Under the pieces are notes generated by a model. The model ran no database searches and was not told the DNA's origin. It saw nothing but the letters and a program-made list of their open reading frames with translations. Below, in pieces: positions 16,890 through 25,856 of a stretch of DNA of 64,000 nucleotides. The position numbers and the translations under genes were made by a program. Source of the DNA: CAVVGZ01 sp963747965. GTDB taxonomy: Bacteria; Chloroflexota; Anaerolineae; Anaerolineales; Anaerolineaceae. The stretch's first letter is position 1, and each line of letters begins with the position of its first letter. The stretch is taken from the NCBI GenBank assembly GCA_963747965.1, contig CAVVGZ010000007.1:62001-126000 (forward strand). The letters are read 5' to 3'.

Positions 16890-18410
16890 CTATCCGAAGG
16901 GGGTTACTTGAGGTTCCTGTGTCGGGAGGGGTATATATGGGGTGGGAGTAAATTCCATATCAGCGGCTGGTGTTTCAAATGGTTGGTTACCTTCCATTGT
17001 TTCCTGGTATTGAGGAAATTCTTCAGGGGATGAATAACCATTGCCAATCGGGCAAACCGCAATATCTTTTTCAACAAAACAGGTTGAAAGGGAATTGCTC
17101 TGATAGTAACCGATTAATATTTTCAGCGTATCAAAGCTATCTGCGACCAGGTACAACTGGTTTTTTTCTTTTTCTGTAGAAAACAGGAAAAGACCGATCT
17201 CCGACATTGAAAAATCACCAATATCAGGGATAGAAATTATGCCTGATCCATCCCCAATATTTTCTTCATCTACCAGGATGCCAAACTCATTAAATATTCC
17301 ATCTATTATTTCACCCTGGTCATATGTTGAAAGAATCAATTGATCTTTCCCTTCCTGAATATCCCTGCTTAAATTAATAGACTGGTTGGAATACTGGGTG
17401 GATGTTTGCAAAGAGCTGATAACCTCCAGCCAATCATTGTCGATGATTACATCATCCGGGATAATGAGGTATATTGTTTCGTAGAAAATATGGGGGAAAT
17501 CTTCTAAAGAATGGACGATAGTACCTGACTCTAAGAATTGTGCCAAATTTCGGATTAATATCGGATTATCGGCAACCTGATAATAGGGATGAGTCAGAAT
17601 GGTGAAATCCCCGAGAACGAGGATGTTTCCGTCCCGGGATTTGGCAGCCACATTAATATCTTTACCCTGGGTAATCCCAGATGTGCGCATCGTATCACTG
17701 CCTTTGATCAATCCATTGTGCTGAGTCCTGATATTGTGGGTGCTGTAAAAAACAACCTCATTGATTTTATTGGTGAGTTCGTCTTCTGTTAAATCCCTGA
17801 AAATCACATTTCGGAAGTTGCCCTCGTTTTCAACCTGGTTATAAACGTACCCATCTTCAACCATGATGCCGTATGTAACAAGCAGTGAGTTTAGGATATC
17901 TACACTATTTATGGCAGAAGGAATTGACTCAAAATATTCCGTGGTGGCGAATTTTCGGGTTGGTTCGGCAAAGACTAACAACCGTCCTCCCCGCTGAACA
18001 AAACTTTGGATCGCATCCATTTCTTCAACGGTATAATCGAAGGTTGGAGCAATTATCACAAACGCATCAGCCCTATCCAGTTGATTCTTGAACAATTCCT
18101 GGTAACTTGTGTATGCAATCGTTGAATTTTGTTTACCCAGTTCCATCAGAAAAGGTTCAATTTCCGAAGGTTTAAAGTTGTTTTGATGGGTTTGATCTAT
18201 CAGAACCCGCTTTGCAGGTGCGCTACTCACCGGGAGAAATTGATCTGGTATCGGCGTGGATATATCAGGAGTCGGGATCGTGTAATCCATATACTGAGGC
18301 GTTTGGATTTTCCCAGCAGGTTGGTATATACCTTGATAAAACCAAAAACCCCTGGCAATGATCGGAATCGAAAACAGAGTAATTGCCATGAGAATCTGGT
18401 TCCGATTCAT
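16890..18410 (-). CDS. Membrane-anchored DUF4350-like protein, 506 aa
   Basis: The N-terminus is a single signal anchor (residues about 5-27). A Pro/Thr-rich stretch follows, then a DUF4350/GldG-like domain: KRVLIDQTHQNNF at the start and FVQRGGRLLVFAEPTRK, the 'sit-back-and-defend' type fold often found in envelope proteins. The C-terminus is again Pro/Thr-rich (PTPYIPLPTQEP). No catalytic motif is seen. The start overlaps the stop of the S49 peptidase gene by 4 bases, so the two are co-expressed and probably act together in the membrane or outside it. Confidence 0.7.
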   Translation of the reverse strand: MNRNQILMAITLFSIPIIARGFWFYQGIYQPAGKIQTPQYMDYTIPTPDISTPIPDQFLPVSSAPAKRVLIDQTHQNNFKPSEIEPFLMELGKQNSTIAYTSYQELFKNQLDRADAFVIIAPTFDYTVEEMDAIQSFVQRGGRLLVFAEPTRKFATTEYFESIPSAINSVDILNSLLVTYGIMVEDGYVYNQVENEGNFRNVIFRDLTEDELTNKINEVVFYSTHNIRTQHNGLIKGSDTMRTSGITQGKDINVAAKSRDGNILVLGDFTILTHPYYQVADNPILIRNLAQFLESGTIVHSLEDFPHIFYETIYLIIPDDVIIDNDWLEVISSLQTSTQYSNQSINLSRDIQEGKDQLILSTYDQGEIIDGIFNEFGILVDEENIGDGSGIISIPDIGDFSMSEIGLFLFSTEKEKNQLYLVADSFDTLKILIGYYQSNSLSTCFVEKDIAVCPIGNGYSSPEEFPQYQETMEGNQPFETPAADMEFTPTPYIPLPTQEPQVTPFG

Positions 18411-19261
18411 TGCAACTCCCCATAATCCGGAATAAACAGGTGATAGATTCCGGCTTTTTTCGGGTAACCAGTTATTATGCCGTTCTCTGTCTGGTAAAAG
18501 GAAGTATCAGATGAGGGGTCTGGAAGTCCAGCGAGATTGCGGAGATCAACAACCTGATAGTGTGAGATTTTACTCATTGCTGCGGCTTTCTCGTAAGCCT
18601 GGCTGTGACCACCTAATTCATCCACCAATCCAAGTCTGACAGCTTCTGATCCTGCCCAAATTTCTCCCGAAAGTATCTGCTCATTATCAATCTTGAGGCG
18701 GTCCCCTCTACCCAGCAGTACAGCCTGCAAGAATCCATTCTTGAGCATCTCGATCTCCCTGACGTAACGGTCACGCGGAGCTCCCCATAACTTATAAGGA
18801 CCTGTTGAATAGGTTTCTTCCATTATTTCTGGAGAGGAGGGAAGATATCCAATCACACCGATATTTCCAACTGATGAACTTGGCTTGGCGAAGATGTAGT
18901 CTGTTCCGGCTGCCAGATAATACCCGCCGCTGGCTGCCATGGATTCAATAACCGTGATAACTGGTTTTTTTTGCCTGAGTTTCGCTAACTCCATGTAGAC
19001 AGATTCAGTATCACTTACCGTCCCACCGGGGCTGTTCAATACCAGAACAACTGAACGGATTTCTGGAGTTTGGCCGGCGAAGATGATTTGTTTTATTAAT
19101 TCCTGTGCACTTTGATGATAAATCGCATCGTTGAGCTGGATCATACCGATCGTTGGACGGGGGATGAGGAGTGATATTGCCAGCCCAAGGGTGAGGGGGA
19201 TGAGCATCCAAACTAACCAGTGTGTATAAAATTTTGGGGTTTTCGGAACAGGATTATCCAT
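18407..19261 (-). CDS. sppA: Signal peptide peptidase SppA-like (family S49)
   Basis: This is a membrane-bound serine protease that degrades leftover signal peptides. One transmembrane segment is near residues 14-33. The nucleophile is S111 in SMAASGGYYLA, the general base is K157 in GPYKLWGAPR, and the first domain carries LNSPGGTVSDTE. It is 284 residues long, a single-domain (B. subtilis-like) form. The gene leads a two-gene unit with the DUF4350-like protein (ATGA overlap). The symbol reflects the family, not a tested role. Confidence 0.88.
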   Translation of the reverse strand: MDNPVPKTPKFYTHWLVWMLIPLTLGLAISLLIPRPTIGMIQLNDAIYHQSAQELIKQIIFAGQTPEIRSVVLVLNSPGGTVSDTESVYMELAKLRQKKPVITVIESMAASGGYYLAAGTDYIFAKPSSSVGNIGVIGYLPSSPEIMEETYSTGPYKLWGAPRDRYVREIEMLKNGFLQAVLLGRGDRLKIDNEQILSGEIWAGSEAVRLGLVDELGGHSQAYEKAAAMSKISHYQVVDLRNLAGLPDPSSDTSFYQTENGIITGYPKKAGIYHLFIPDYGELQ

Positions 19262-19368
19262 TATATCGATTTGATTGAGGTATGGTCATATTTTGATGGA
19301 ATCCTATCAATCCAGTAATCGGGAAGAGTTCCTACACTCAGATTCAATATGGTGTTTATTACTACTGT

Positions 19369-19665
19369 TCACGGATAAATTTCATCGAGTACAGGCTTGT
19401 AGGTACAGCGACAACCCAGGGGGTGTGAGCAGCCATTAATTGGAATAAGTGGGACTTTGTCCTTATCGTATGATCCTTCGTATCCCTGGCAGGCAGGACA
19501 GGCATCTTCTGCGACGACAAAACGAATTCTGTTTACCCGAGGATTTGCTTTCAGCAAATTTAAATTCGCAAAATTTTGTGAAAATTCTCTTAAATCAGAC
19601 TTGCAATTTGGGCAAATTGTCTCGAGATCATTTACTTGACTATGGCAAATTGAACAAAGTTGCAC
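19369..19665 (-). CDS. Small zinc-ribbon protein, 98 aa
   Basis: The product carries two CxxC pairs (CSICH and CPNCK), then a separate CPACQ and a CSHPLGCRC cluster, so it should bind two zinc ions. I place the start at GTG 19665, because GGGAGA precedes it by seven bases; the frame stays open for 51 codons further upstream but that stretch has no matching ribosome site and looks non-coding. Function is unknown. It is separated from the S49 gene by 107 bases on the same strand. The C-terminal cysteine cluster resembles proteins annotated only as zinc ribbon. Confidence 0.6.
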   Translation of the reverse strand: MQLCSICHSQVNDLETICPNCKSDLREFSQNFANLNLLKANPRVNRIRFVVAEDACPACQGYEGSYDKDKVPLIPINGCSHPLGCRCTYKPVLDEIYP

Positions 19666-19932
19666 GATACTTCTCCCTAACAGATTTATTTGCATTTTAC
19701 TACACTTCCTCATTGTAAAATGCCGCTTTAGGGGTTCTAAGGAAATACACGGCAGAGAATGGATGTGACCTCTAAAAATTGGATACCAAATAGTATTCCC
19801 GGGATTTGTTAATTTCAATCTGCAATTCGCAATGGTTTATACTCCGAGCCTTTATGGTAAAATATCGAATTGGGTTAATTTATTTTATAAATACTCGCAA
19901 TCATATATAAAGAATTAGCAGGAGGCTATTCG

Positions 19933-22680
19933 ATGGCTGAAAAGAAATGGGTATATTTGTTTCAGGAAGTAGATGAAGCACAGAGATATGTTGGTGGGAG
20001 CTGGAATGATGTGCGTGCATTACTTGGGGGAAAAGGTGCTAACCTTGCAGAGATGACGCGGATCGGTGTCCCGGTTCCCCCTGGTTTTACAGTTACAACT
20101 GAGGCTTGTAACTATTTCTCCGAAAAGGGGGAATTCCCGCAAGGACAATGGGAGCAAATGATGTTTTCCTTGAAGGTCGTTGAGGAGAAAGCCGGGAAGA
20201 AATTTGGAGATCCTCTGAATCCTCTCCTGGTTTCGTGCCGGTCCGGGGCGAAATTTTCCATGCCAGGTATGATGGACACTGTTTTGAATATTGGTTTGAA
20301 TGATGAGACCGCCAAGAGCATGGTTGCACTGACTGGCAACGAACGTTTTGTATTCGATTCCTACAGGCGATTGATTCAGATGTTTGGATCTGTTGTGGTT
20401 GGGATCCGTGATGAGGCATTTGAGGATGTTCTTGAGGAGGTCAAGCGGAAAAAAGGTGCTGTGGTTGATACCGATCTTACCACTGAGGACCTTAAGAACC
20501 TCACTGTAGAATTCAAGAAGGTGTTTAAACAGGAAATGGGATTTGATTTTCCCCAGGATCCATTTGAGCAAATTAAATTAGCTACCGAGGCGGTATTTAA
20601 ATCCTGGAATGGTAAACGAGCTATTGATTACCGGCGTGCAACGAATATTCCCGATAATCTTGGGACAGCAGTTAATATTCAAACGATGGTGTTTGGAAAT
20701 ATGGGCTGGGATTCCGGCACAGGGGTAGCATTCACACGCAATCCTGCCAATGGTGATAAGGATTTGTACGGCGATTTCCTGATGAATGCCCAGGGTGAAG
20801 ATGTTGTAGCCGGGATTCGCAATACAAAAGCGATCAAAGACCTGAATGAGGATTCCCCTGAAGCCTATAAGCAATTTCTTGATATTTGTAAAAAACTGGA
20901 AGATCATTACCGAGATATGCAGGATGTTGAGTTCACCATCGAACGCGGAAGATTATGGATGCTGCAGACTCGTGATGGGAAACGAACGGCTAAAGCAGCT
21001 GTAAAAGTAGCTGTGGATATGGTAAATGAAGATTTCATCACAAAAGAACAGGCAGTGATGCGAGTGACACCATCCCAGGTAGATGCGCTGCTCCATCCGC
21101 AATTTGATTCCGAGATGGTTAAGAGAGCCAGGAAATCCGGGCTGTTGATAGCAAGCGGTGTAAATGCGTCTCCAGGAGCTGCGGTTGGACAAATATATTT
21201 TGATGCCGATAAGACCGAAAAAATGGCCAAAGAAGAGCACCAGAAAACAATCATGGTGCGCCCCTTCACGAAACCTGACGACGTCCATGGTATGTTAGCT
21301 GCGGAAGGCATCCTTACAAGTGAAGGAGGGGCTACATCCCATGCGGCTGTTGTAGCCCGCCAATTTGGTGTACCCTGCATTGTTGGTGCATCCTCTATCC
21401 GGATTGATATGGAAAAGCGGATCATGACCGTTGGAGGTAACACCTTTGTAGAAGGTGACTGGATCTCGATAGACGGGACAACAGGTGAAGTATTCAAGGG
21501 AAAGCTCGAATTATCGGATGCAAAACTTGAAGAACAGGTTGATTTACTGACCCTTCTTACATGGGCAGATGAACTATGTGCTAAACCTGGCACTCGACAG
21601 GCGCCGGAAGGTTGGCCAACAAAAGGTTTGCAAGTATGGGCTAATGCGGATTATCCGGCTGATGCCAGACGTGCACGCTCATATGGAGCGGTAGGTATTG
21701 GCTTGTGCCGGACCGAGCATATGTTCTTTGACCCCGAAAGGCTGCCAACCGTGCAAAAGATGATCCTGGCAAAAACCTCTGCAGACCGAAAAGCTGCTCT
21801 AGATATCCTGCTTCCATACCAGCGATCCGATTTTGAAGGCTTATTTGAAGCCATGGATGGTTATCCGGTCATTATTCGCCTGATTGACCCGCCTTTACAT
21901 GAATTCTTACAGGATCCTGATCAATTATTGGAAGAAGTCATCACGATGAGAGTTAAAGGGGAAACAGATGGTCTGGCTGAAAAAGAAAGTTTACTTGCCA
22001 GTGTCCGTTCCATGCATGAATCTAATCCAATGATGGGCTTACGTGGTGTGCGTCTCAGTATTGTTATGCCAGAAATTGTTGAAATGCAGGTACGGGCTAT
22101 TTTTGAGGCTGCTGCCAACATGGCCTTGAAGGGTCACATTGTAAAACCCGAGGTAATGATTCCCCTTACCGGGCACGTAAACGAGTTGACTATCATCCAA
22201 CCACGATTGGAGGAAATTGCCAAGGAAGTCATGCAGGAGAAGAAAGTAAGCTTTTTATATAAATTTGGGACAATGATTGAAATCCCGAGAGCAGCAGTCA
22301 CTGCTGCAGAAATTGCGCAAATTGCTGAATTCTTCTCCTTTGGTACCAATGACCTTACCCAGATGACCTATGGCTACAGCCGGGATGATGCAGAAAGGAA
22401 TTTCCTGGTAACCTATGTTGAAAAAGGTGTTTTGCCAAATAATCCATTCCAGACCATAGACCGTGACGGGGTCGGGAAATTAATGGATATGGCTATAAAA
22501 TCAGGCCGGGAGACAAGACCGGAATTGGAAGTTGGAATTTGTGGAGAGCATGGCGGCGATCCAGATTCTATCGAGTTCTGCCATATGATTGGCAATAATT
22601 ACGTTAGCTGCTCCCCATTCCGGGTTCCGGTAGCCCGCCTTTCCGCTGCACAGGCTGCGGTCAAACATTCAAAAAAGTGA
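19933..22680 (+). CDS. ppdK: Pyruvate, phosphate dikinase
   Basis: PpdK interconverts pyruvate, ATP and phosphate with phosphoenolpyruvate, AMP and pyrophosphate. The nucleotide-binding half starts LLGGKGANLAEMTRIGVPVPP. The phosphohistidine is H470 in GGATSHAAVVAR, and the C-terminal PEP-binding barrel has GLCRTEHMFF, FGTNDLTQMT and the catalytic C870 in GICGEHGGD. At 915 residues it is slightly longer than the common 875-890. GCAGGAGG before the ATG is a strong ribosome site. An extended -10 (TGGTAAAAT, 19855-19863) may be its promoter. A strong hairpin follows the stop. No ppdK regulatory protein gene is seen nearby. Confidence 0.96.
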   Translation: MAEKKWVYLFQEVDEAQRYVGGSWNDVRALLGGKGANLAEMTRIGVPVPPGFTVTTEACNYFSEKGEFPQGQWEQMMFSLKVVEEKAGKKFGDPLNPLLVSCRSGAKFSMPGMMDTVLNIGLNDETAKSMVALTGNERFVFDSYRRLIQMFGSVVVGIRDEAFEDVLEEVKRKKGAVVDTDLTTEDLKNLTVEFKKVFKQEMGFDFPQDPFEQIKLATEAVFKSWNGKRAIDYRRATNIPDNLGTAVNIQTMVFGNMGWDSGTGVAFTRNPANGDKDLYGDFLMNAQGEDVVAGIRNTKAIKDLNEDSPEAYKQFLDICKKLEDHYRDMQDVEFTIERGRLWMLQTRDGKRTAKAAVKVAVDMVNEDFITKEQAVMRVTPSQVDALLHPQFDSEMVKRARKSGLLIASGVNASPGAAVGQIYFDADKTEKMAKEEHQKTIMVRPFTKPDDVHGMLAAEGILTSEGGATSHAAVVARQFGVPCIVGASSIRIDMEKRIMTVGGNTFVEGDWISIDGTTGEVFKGKLELSDAKLEEQVDLLTLLTWADELCAKPGTRQAPEGWPTKGLQVWANADYPADARRARSYGAVGIGLCRTEHMFFDPERLPTVQKMILAKTSADRKAALDILLPYQRSDFEGLFEAMDGYPVIIRLIDPPLHEFLQDPDQLLEEVITMRVKGETDGLAEKESLLASVRSMHESNPMMGLRGVRLSIVMPEIVEMQVRAIFEAAANMALKGHIVKPEVMIPLTGHVNELTIIQPRLEEIAKEVMQEKKVSFLYKFGTMIEIPRAAVTAAEIAQIAEFFSFGTNDLTQMTYGYSRDDAERNFLVTYVEKGVLPNNPFQTIDRDGVGKLMDMAIKSGRETRPELEVGICGEHGGDPDSIEFCHMIGNNYVSCSPFRVPVARLSAAQAAVKHSKK

Positions 22681-22731
22681 AATTAATTCGATCCGGGTGA
22701 CGGTCTTCCCGGGATAGAAAACAGGATAATC

Positions 22732-22766
22732 AAACGAGGTCGTTCATTGTTGTAACGACCTCGTTT
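22732..22766 (+). terminator. Terminator after ppdK
   Basis: AAACGAGGTCGTT pairs perfectly with AACGACCTCGTTT (13 base pairs, 9-base loop). The trailing sequence is TTTATTAATTAAT rather than a pure T run. It lies between convergent genes and may act in both directions. Confidence 0.8.
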
Positions 22767-22851
22767 ATTAATTAATCTCCAGGCTTAAACGGCCGGTAAT
22801 TTGTAGGGGGTGAAAATATTATTTATGTTCGATTGCCCTATTACCAAGATG

Positions 22852-23649
22852 TTATGGGCAGGTTCCTGGACTGACAATATTGAAGATAAATCCAAAGAAA
22901 TCGCACCACATCGCATTTGCATCGATGATAAACAGGGCAACTGAGCAAAGACATACGATGATAATGATGAAAATCAAAACTATGATAATCCAGGTTGGAA
23001 AACCACTCTCTTCGACAGGAGGTTGAGCCGGAGGGGGGACATATCCGGGATAGCCTGGAGCTGCAGGGTAGGGCTGCTGAGGTTGATAATACTGCGGAGG
23101 TGGTTGATAAGCCTGTGCAGGAGGTGGATAGGACGGAGGTTGTTGTGGGGGAGTGACTCCGGTTGAATAGGCTTGAGGAGGGGGAACGGTTCTTGAATAT
23201 GGCGGAGGTGCAGGAGGGGGGACTGCTGCGGCGTATGCCACGGGAGCGGCGGCTGCTGGAGGATATTGCTGAGGGACAGGTGCCGGAGGTGGCACATTTT
23301 GTGATGGCGGTTGTTGTGGTACGGGAACTACAGGGCTTGGGGCTGGTTGGAATAATTCATAAACCATGGTAATGCTTTCTCCCAGCATGATCAACTCACC
23401 TGGCCGAAGTTGATAGGCTCCTGAAATCCGTTGTCCATTAACCGAAGTGCCGTTGGTAGAATTGAGATCCTCGATATAGTAATTCCCATCCGTGAAAAAC
23501 AACCTCGCATGACGCCTTGAAACCTCGGAGTCATTGATAACAATATCATTATTAACTTCTCTTCCGATAAAAAGTTCGGATTTTTCCAAATTCAAAGTCT
23601 GACCCGCTGTGGGCCCGGATCGAACTAAAAGCCTAAAATTCGTTGCCAT
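22852..23649 (-). CDS. FHA-domain protein with Pro-rich linker and C-terminal membrane anchor
   Basis: Residues about 1-100 form a forkhead-associated domain that binds phosphothreonine peptides: FIGREVNNDIVI, SEVSRRHARLFF and DLNSTNGTSVNG carry the signature. A long linker made of Pro, Gln, Tyr and Ala follows, and a transmembrane helix near the C-terminus (WIIIVLIFIIIIVCLCSVAL) anchors it with the FHA domain in the cytoplasm. The start at 23649 is fixed by AGGAGGAAAAA; an upstream in-frame ATG at 23670 lacks a site. Such proteins usually work with Ser/Thr kinases, none of which is in the window. Length is 265 residues. Confidence 0.87.
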   Translation of the reverse strand: MATNFRLLVRSGPTAGQTLNLEKSELFIGREVNNDIVINDSEVSRRHARLFFTDGNYYIEDLNSTNGTSVNGQRISGAYQLRPGELIMLGESITMVYELFQPAPSPVVPVPQQPPSQNVPPPAPVPQQYPPAAAAPVAYAAAVPPPAPPPYSRTVPPPQAYSTGVTPPQQPPSYPPPAQAYQPPPQYYQPQQPYPAAPGYPGYVPPPAQPPVEESGFPTWIIIVLIFIIIIVCLCSVALFIIDANAMWCDFFGFIFNIVSPGTCP

Positions 23650-23682
23650 TTTTTCCTCCTGGAAAAGCATGATTGCAATATT

Positions 23683-23712
23683 AGTTTACAGAGTTTGTTT
23701 TTTTAATGTCAA
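23683..23712 (-). promoter_or_regulatory. Promoter of the FHA-protein gene
   Basis: On the minus strand, TTGACA (23707-23712) and TAAACT (23683-23688) are 18 bases apart. Transcription would begin near 23676, giving a 27-base leader that contains the AGGAGG site. Confidence 0.62.
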
Positions 23713-23721
23713 CTTTATTCC

Positions 23722-23743
23722 CTTATTTGTTTACTTATTTGTT
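23722..23743. repeat. Direct repeat upstream of the FHA promoter
   Basis: CTTATTTGTT occurs twice with a 12-base period (23722-23731 and 23734-23743). It lies just upstream of the FHA -35 box and could be an operator or an AT-rich UP element. The rest of the 23671-24018 intergenic region is AT-rich without other clear structure apart from the hairpin at 23959. Confidence 0.4.
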
Positions 23744-23958
23744 ATTTACATATTTATACTATCTATTTTATAACAAGCCGGTAAGGAAATTATTGGAATA
23801 ACAATATATCAATATTACTCATCTGCAAGTTTTGGTTATGACCATTAATAAATGTATGGATAGAAAAATGACTGGTTTAATTTAAATTGGGATTTTTAAG
23901 GTGGGAAATTTTTGCGCATTTCTGGACTGAAAAAAGGAGGATCTACCCCGGATAATAA

Positions 23959-23989
23959 GAGATGGAACAGGATATTCCTGATCCATCTC
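23959..23989 (-). terminator. Terminator after glnA
   Basis: GAGATGGA and TCCATCTC pair over eight bases, with an inner AGGA/TCCT stem. Read on the minus strand it is followed by TTATTAT. It sits 30 bases past the glnA stop. Confidence 0.65.
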
Positions 23990-24018
23990 CTTGTTACTGC
24001 TGGAACTTGAATGTTATT

Positions 24019-25358
24019 TTATGCTGCTTCCAGATAGCGGGTTAATTCCCAGTCTGTGACGATCAAACGATATTCTTCCCATTCGTTATATTTTGCACGC
24101 TTAAAAGCATTATAAATGGTATCTCCGATGGCTGCCGTCATTACCGGATCTTTATCCAATTCATCCAGGGCATCAATCAAGGATCCTGGAAGATTTTCAA
24201 TACCCAAGTTCACCCGTTCTTCGGGTGTCAGGTGATATACATTGATATTATTCAACGGTTCGGGGCATACCATATTCTTATTGATTCCATCCAGACCAGC
24301 AGAAAGAATGGCAGTAAAAGCCAGGTAAGGATTGCTGGATGGATCCGGGCTCCTGATCTCGGCACGGATTCCGCCTGCCTGCCCTGGTTTTACTTTGGGT
24401 ATGCGGATTAGGGCAGAACGGTTTTCCTGTGCCCATCCAATATAAACAGGTGCCTCATAACCCGGGACCAACCGTTTATACGAATTGATCGTTGGAGCAA
24501 TAAGGGAGGTCATTCCCTTGGCATGGGCAAGCTGCCCGGCAATAAAACGTTTTGCCACATCGGACAAACCACTTGTATCCTTTGGATCATAAAATACATT
24601 ATTACCATCAAGATCTGACAAGGACTGGTGGCAATGCATTCCTGAGCCATTGATGCCAAATATTGGTTTCGGCATGAATGAAGCAATCAAATTATGTTTA
24701 GCGGCAATAGCCTTCACGGTATATTTAAGAGTGAGAACATTGTCTGCAGTTTTAAGGCATCTGCAAAACGGAAATCTATTTCATGTTGTCCGAGGGCGAC
24801 TTCATGGTGGCCGACTTCAATTTCCAGCCCCATACCTGATAATGCCTCCATCAGCTCGGTCCTTACCTGGACTGCCTCATCGCTGGGAGAGAAATCAAAG
24901 TAACTGCCAATATCGTGCGGGACAGGATATATTGAATCCGGACCATTCCGGCGGAAAAGGAAAAATTCAGGCTCTGGACCAACATTATAAATCCAACCGT
25001 GCTCTTCCTTGAGTTTTCGTAATGTCCTCTTTAACAAACCCCTGGGATCACCAGGAAACGGCTCCCCATTAGGTTGGTGAATATCACAAAAAAATCTTGC
25101 CCGTTGTAATTCCGGGGGGGACCATGGTAAGGTTGCGTATGTATCCGGATCAACCACAAGATGCATATCACTTTCCTGGATACGGGCAAACCCCTCGACT
25201 GACGATCCGTCAAACCAGATACCTTCGTCCAGCGCATGTTCGAGCTGGTATACCGGGGTATCTAAACTCTTTACTGTACCAGTGACATCCGTAAACTGGA
25301 ATGAAACGAACTTGACATTATCCCGCTTAATTTTCTCGAATATCTCTTTCTTGTCCAT
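24019..25358 (-). CDS. glnA: Glutamine synthetase, type I (GSI-alpha-like, frameshifted)
   Basis: This enzyme forms glutamine from glutamate, ammonia and ATP. The N-terminal part has FDGSSVEGFARIQESDM and the metal/ammonia site GPEPEFFLF; the C-terminal part has GINGSGMHCHQSL, APTINSYKRLVPGYEAP and the RIP/RAEIRSPDPSSNPYLAF block. The two parts are in different frames: the T4 tract at 24750-24753 (A4 on the coding strand) needs one more base to give DALKTADNVLTLKYTVKAI. Corrected length is about 446-447 residues, the size of the B. subtilis-type enzyme without adenylylation. GGGAGGTAA precedes two ATGs; the second (25358) has better spacing. The 5' leader is long and contains a glmS-ribozyme-like fold (see that entry). 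Confidence 0.93.
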
Positions 25359-25475
25359 CATTTACCTCCCAATATTAATTTTTAACATATTCAGGTTTCG
25401 ACTTAAGCTTGAATAAGCTCAATAGACCATAGATAGAATTCAGCAAACAATGTAGATTACACTATCAGCTGACCA

Positions 25476-25481
25476 CTATGG
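25476..25481 (-). other. Possible long-range stem between the ribozyme-like RNA and glnA
   Basis: CTATGG here pairs with CCATAG at 25427-25432, and a small AGCTT/AAGCT hairpin lies closer to glnA. The 170 bases between the ribozyme-like RNA and the glnA start show no gene. These pairs are short and could be chance. Confidence 0.3.
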
Positions 25482-25527
25482 AAGCCTTGTTTAAGACGTC
25501 ACCATCTAATTTTCGGCTAGCATTTAT

Positions 25528-25683
25528 AAAAAAATGGAGATCAAAGCCCGTGATCAGGCTTTGGAGGCATCCGCTGATCTTTCGATTTTCCCCGGGTGAT
25601 CCGGGTTAGCTTATCCCTTGCGGGAAAGAACCTCCTCCTCGTCATCTTGTTTTCAACAAACAAGACTCAGCCGCTCATCTCCT
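25528..25683 (-). ncRNA. glmS-ribozyme-like RNA in the glnA leader
   Basis: Read on the minus strand, this element shares the ordered core of the glmS ribozyme as I remember it. A|GCGGCTGA has the expected cleavage point between 25675 and 25674. A P2-like hairpin TCTTGTTT/AAACAAGA is followed by TGACGAGG, then GGAGGTT, ATCGAA and GCGGATGCCTCC. The GGAGG/CCTCC arms (P3) pair. GCTGA (25667-25671) pairs with TCAGC (25573-25577) in a pseudoknot whose bases differ from the B. subtilis ones but stay complementary. The P4 hairpin AAAGCC/GGCTTT has GATCAC in its loop, as in glmS. Extra hairpins fill the P3 loop. GGAGAT/ATCTCC closes the element, and a T7 run follows. glmS RNAs cleave themselves with glucosamine-6-phosphate; activity here is inferred only. 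Confidence 0.7.
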
Positions 25684-25731
25684 GATGAATATTATTCACT
25701 TTTTAAGGTTATTTTCAAAATTAATAAATGC

Positions 25732-25761
25732 ATCGTATCATAAATTGTTCGGAAAAGTCAA
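25732..25761 (-). promoter_or_regulatory. Candidate promoter of glnA and its leader RNA
   Basis: On the minus strand, TTGACT (25756-25761) and TACGAT (25732-25737) are 18 bases apart. Transcription would begin near 25725, about 40 bases before the ribozyme-like element, so the leader would be about 365 bases long. Confidence 0.55.
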
Positions 25762-25828
25762 GACTATAATTAAAGAAATTACGTGTAACAGGAAACAAAA
25801 TTATGGGTATTTTTCAATGAAGGATTGC

Positions 25829-25856
25829 TTGACGAATTGAACAAATGTACTATAAT
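25829..25856 (+). promoter_or_regulatory. recA promoter with an embedded SOS-box-like site
   Basis: TTGACG (25829-25834) and TATAAT (25851-25856) are 16 bases apart. Between them lies GAACAAATGTAC (25839-25850), one mismatch from the Gram-positive LexA box core GAAC-N4-GTTC. A repressor there would block polymerase. The leader to recA is about 70 bases. No lexA gene is in the window. Confidence 0.7.

Noticed and set aside
20020..20571. Long open frames opposite ppdK and other core genes on the other strand
   Set aside because: They are antisense to well-supported genes, have no ribosome sites or family motifs, and follow the codon bias of the true gene.
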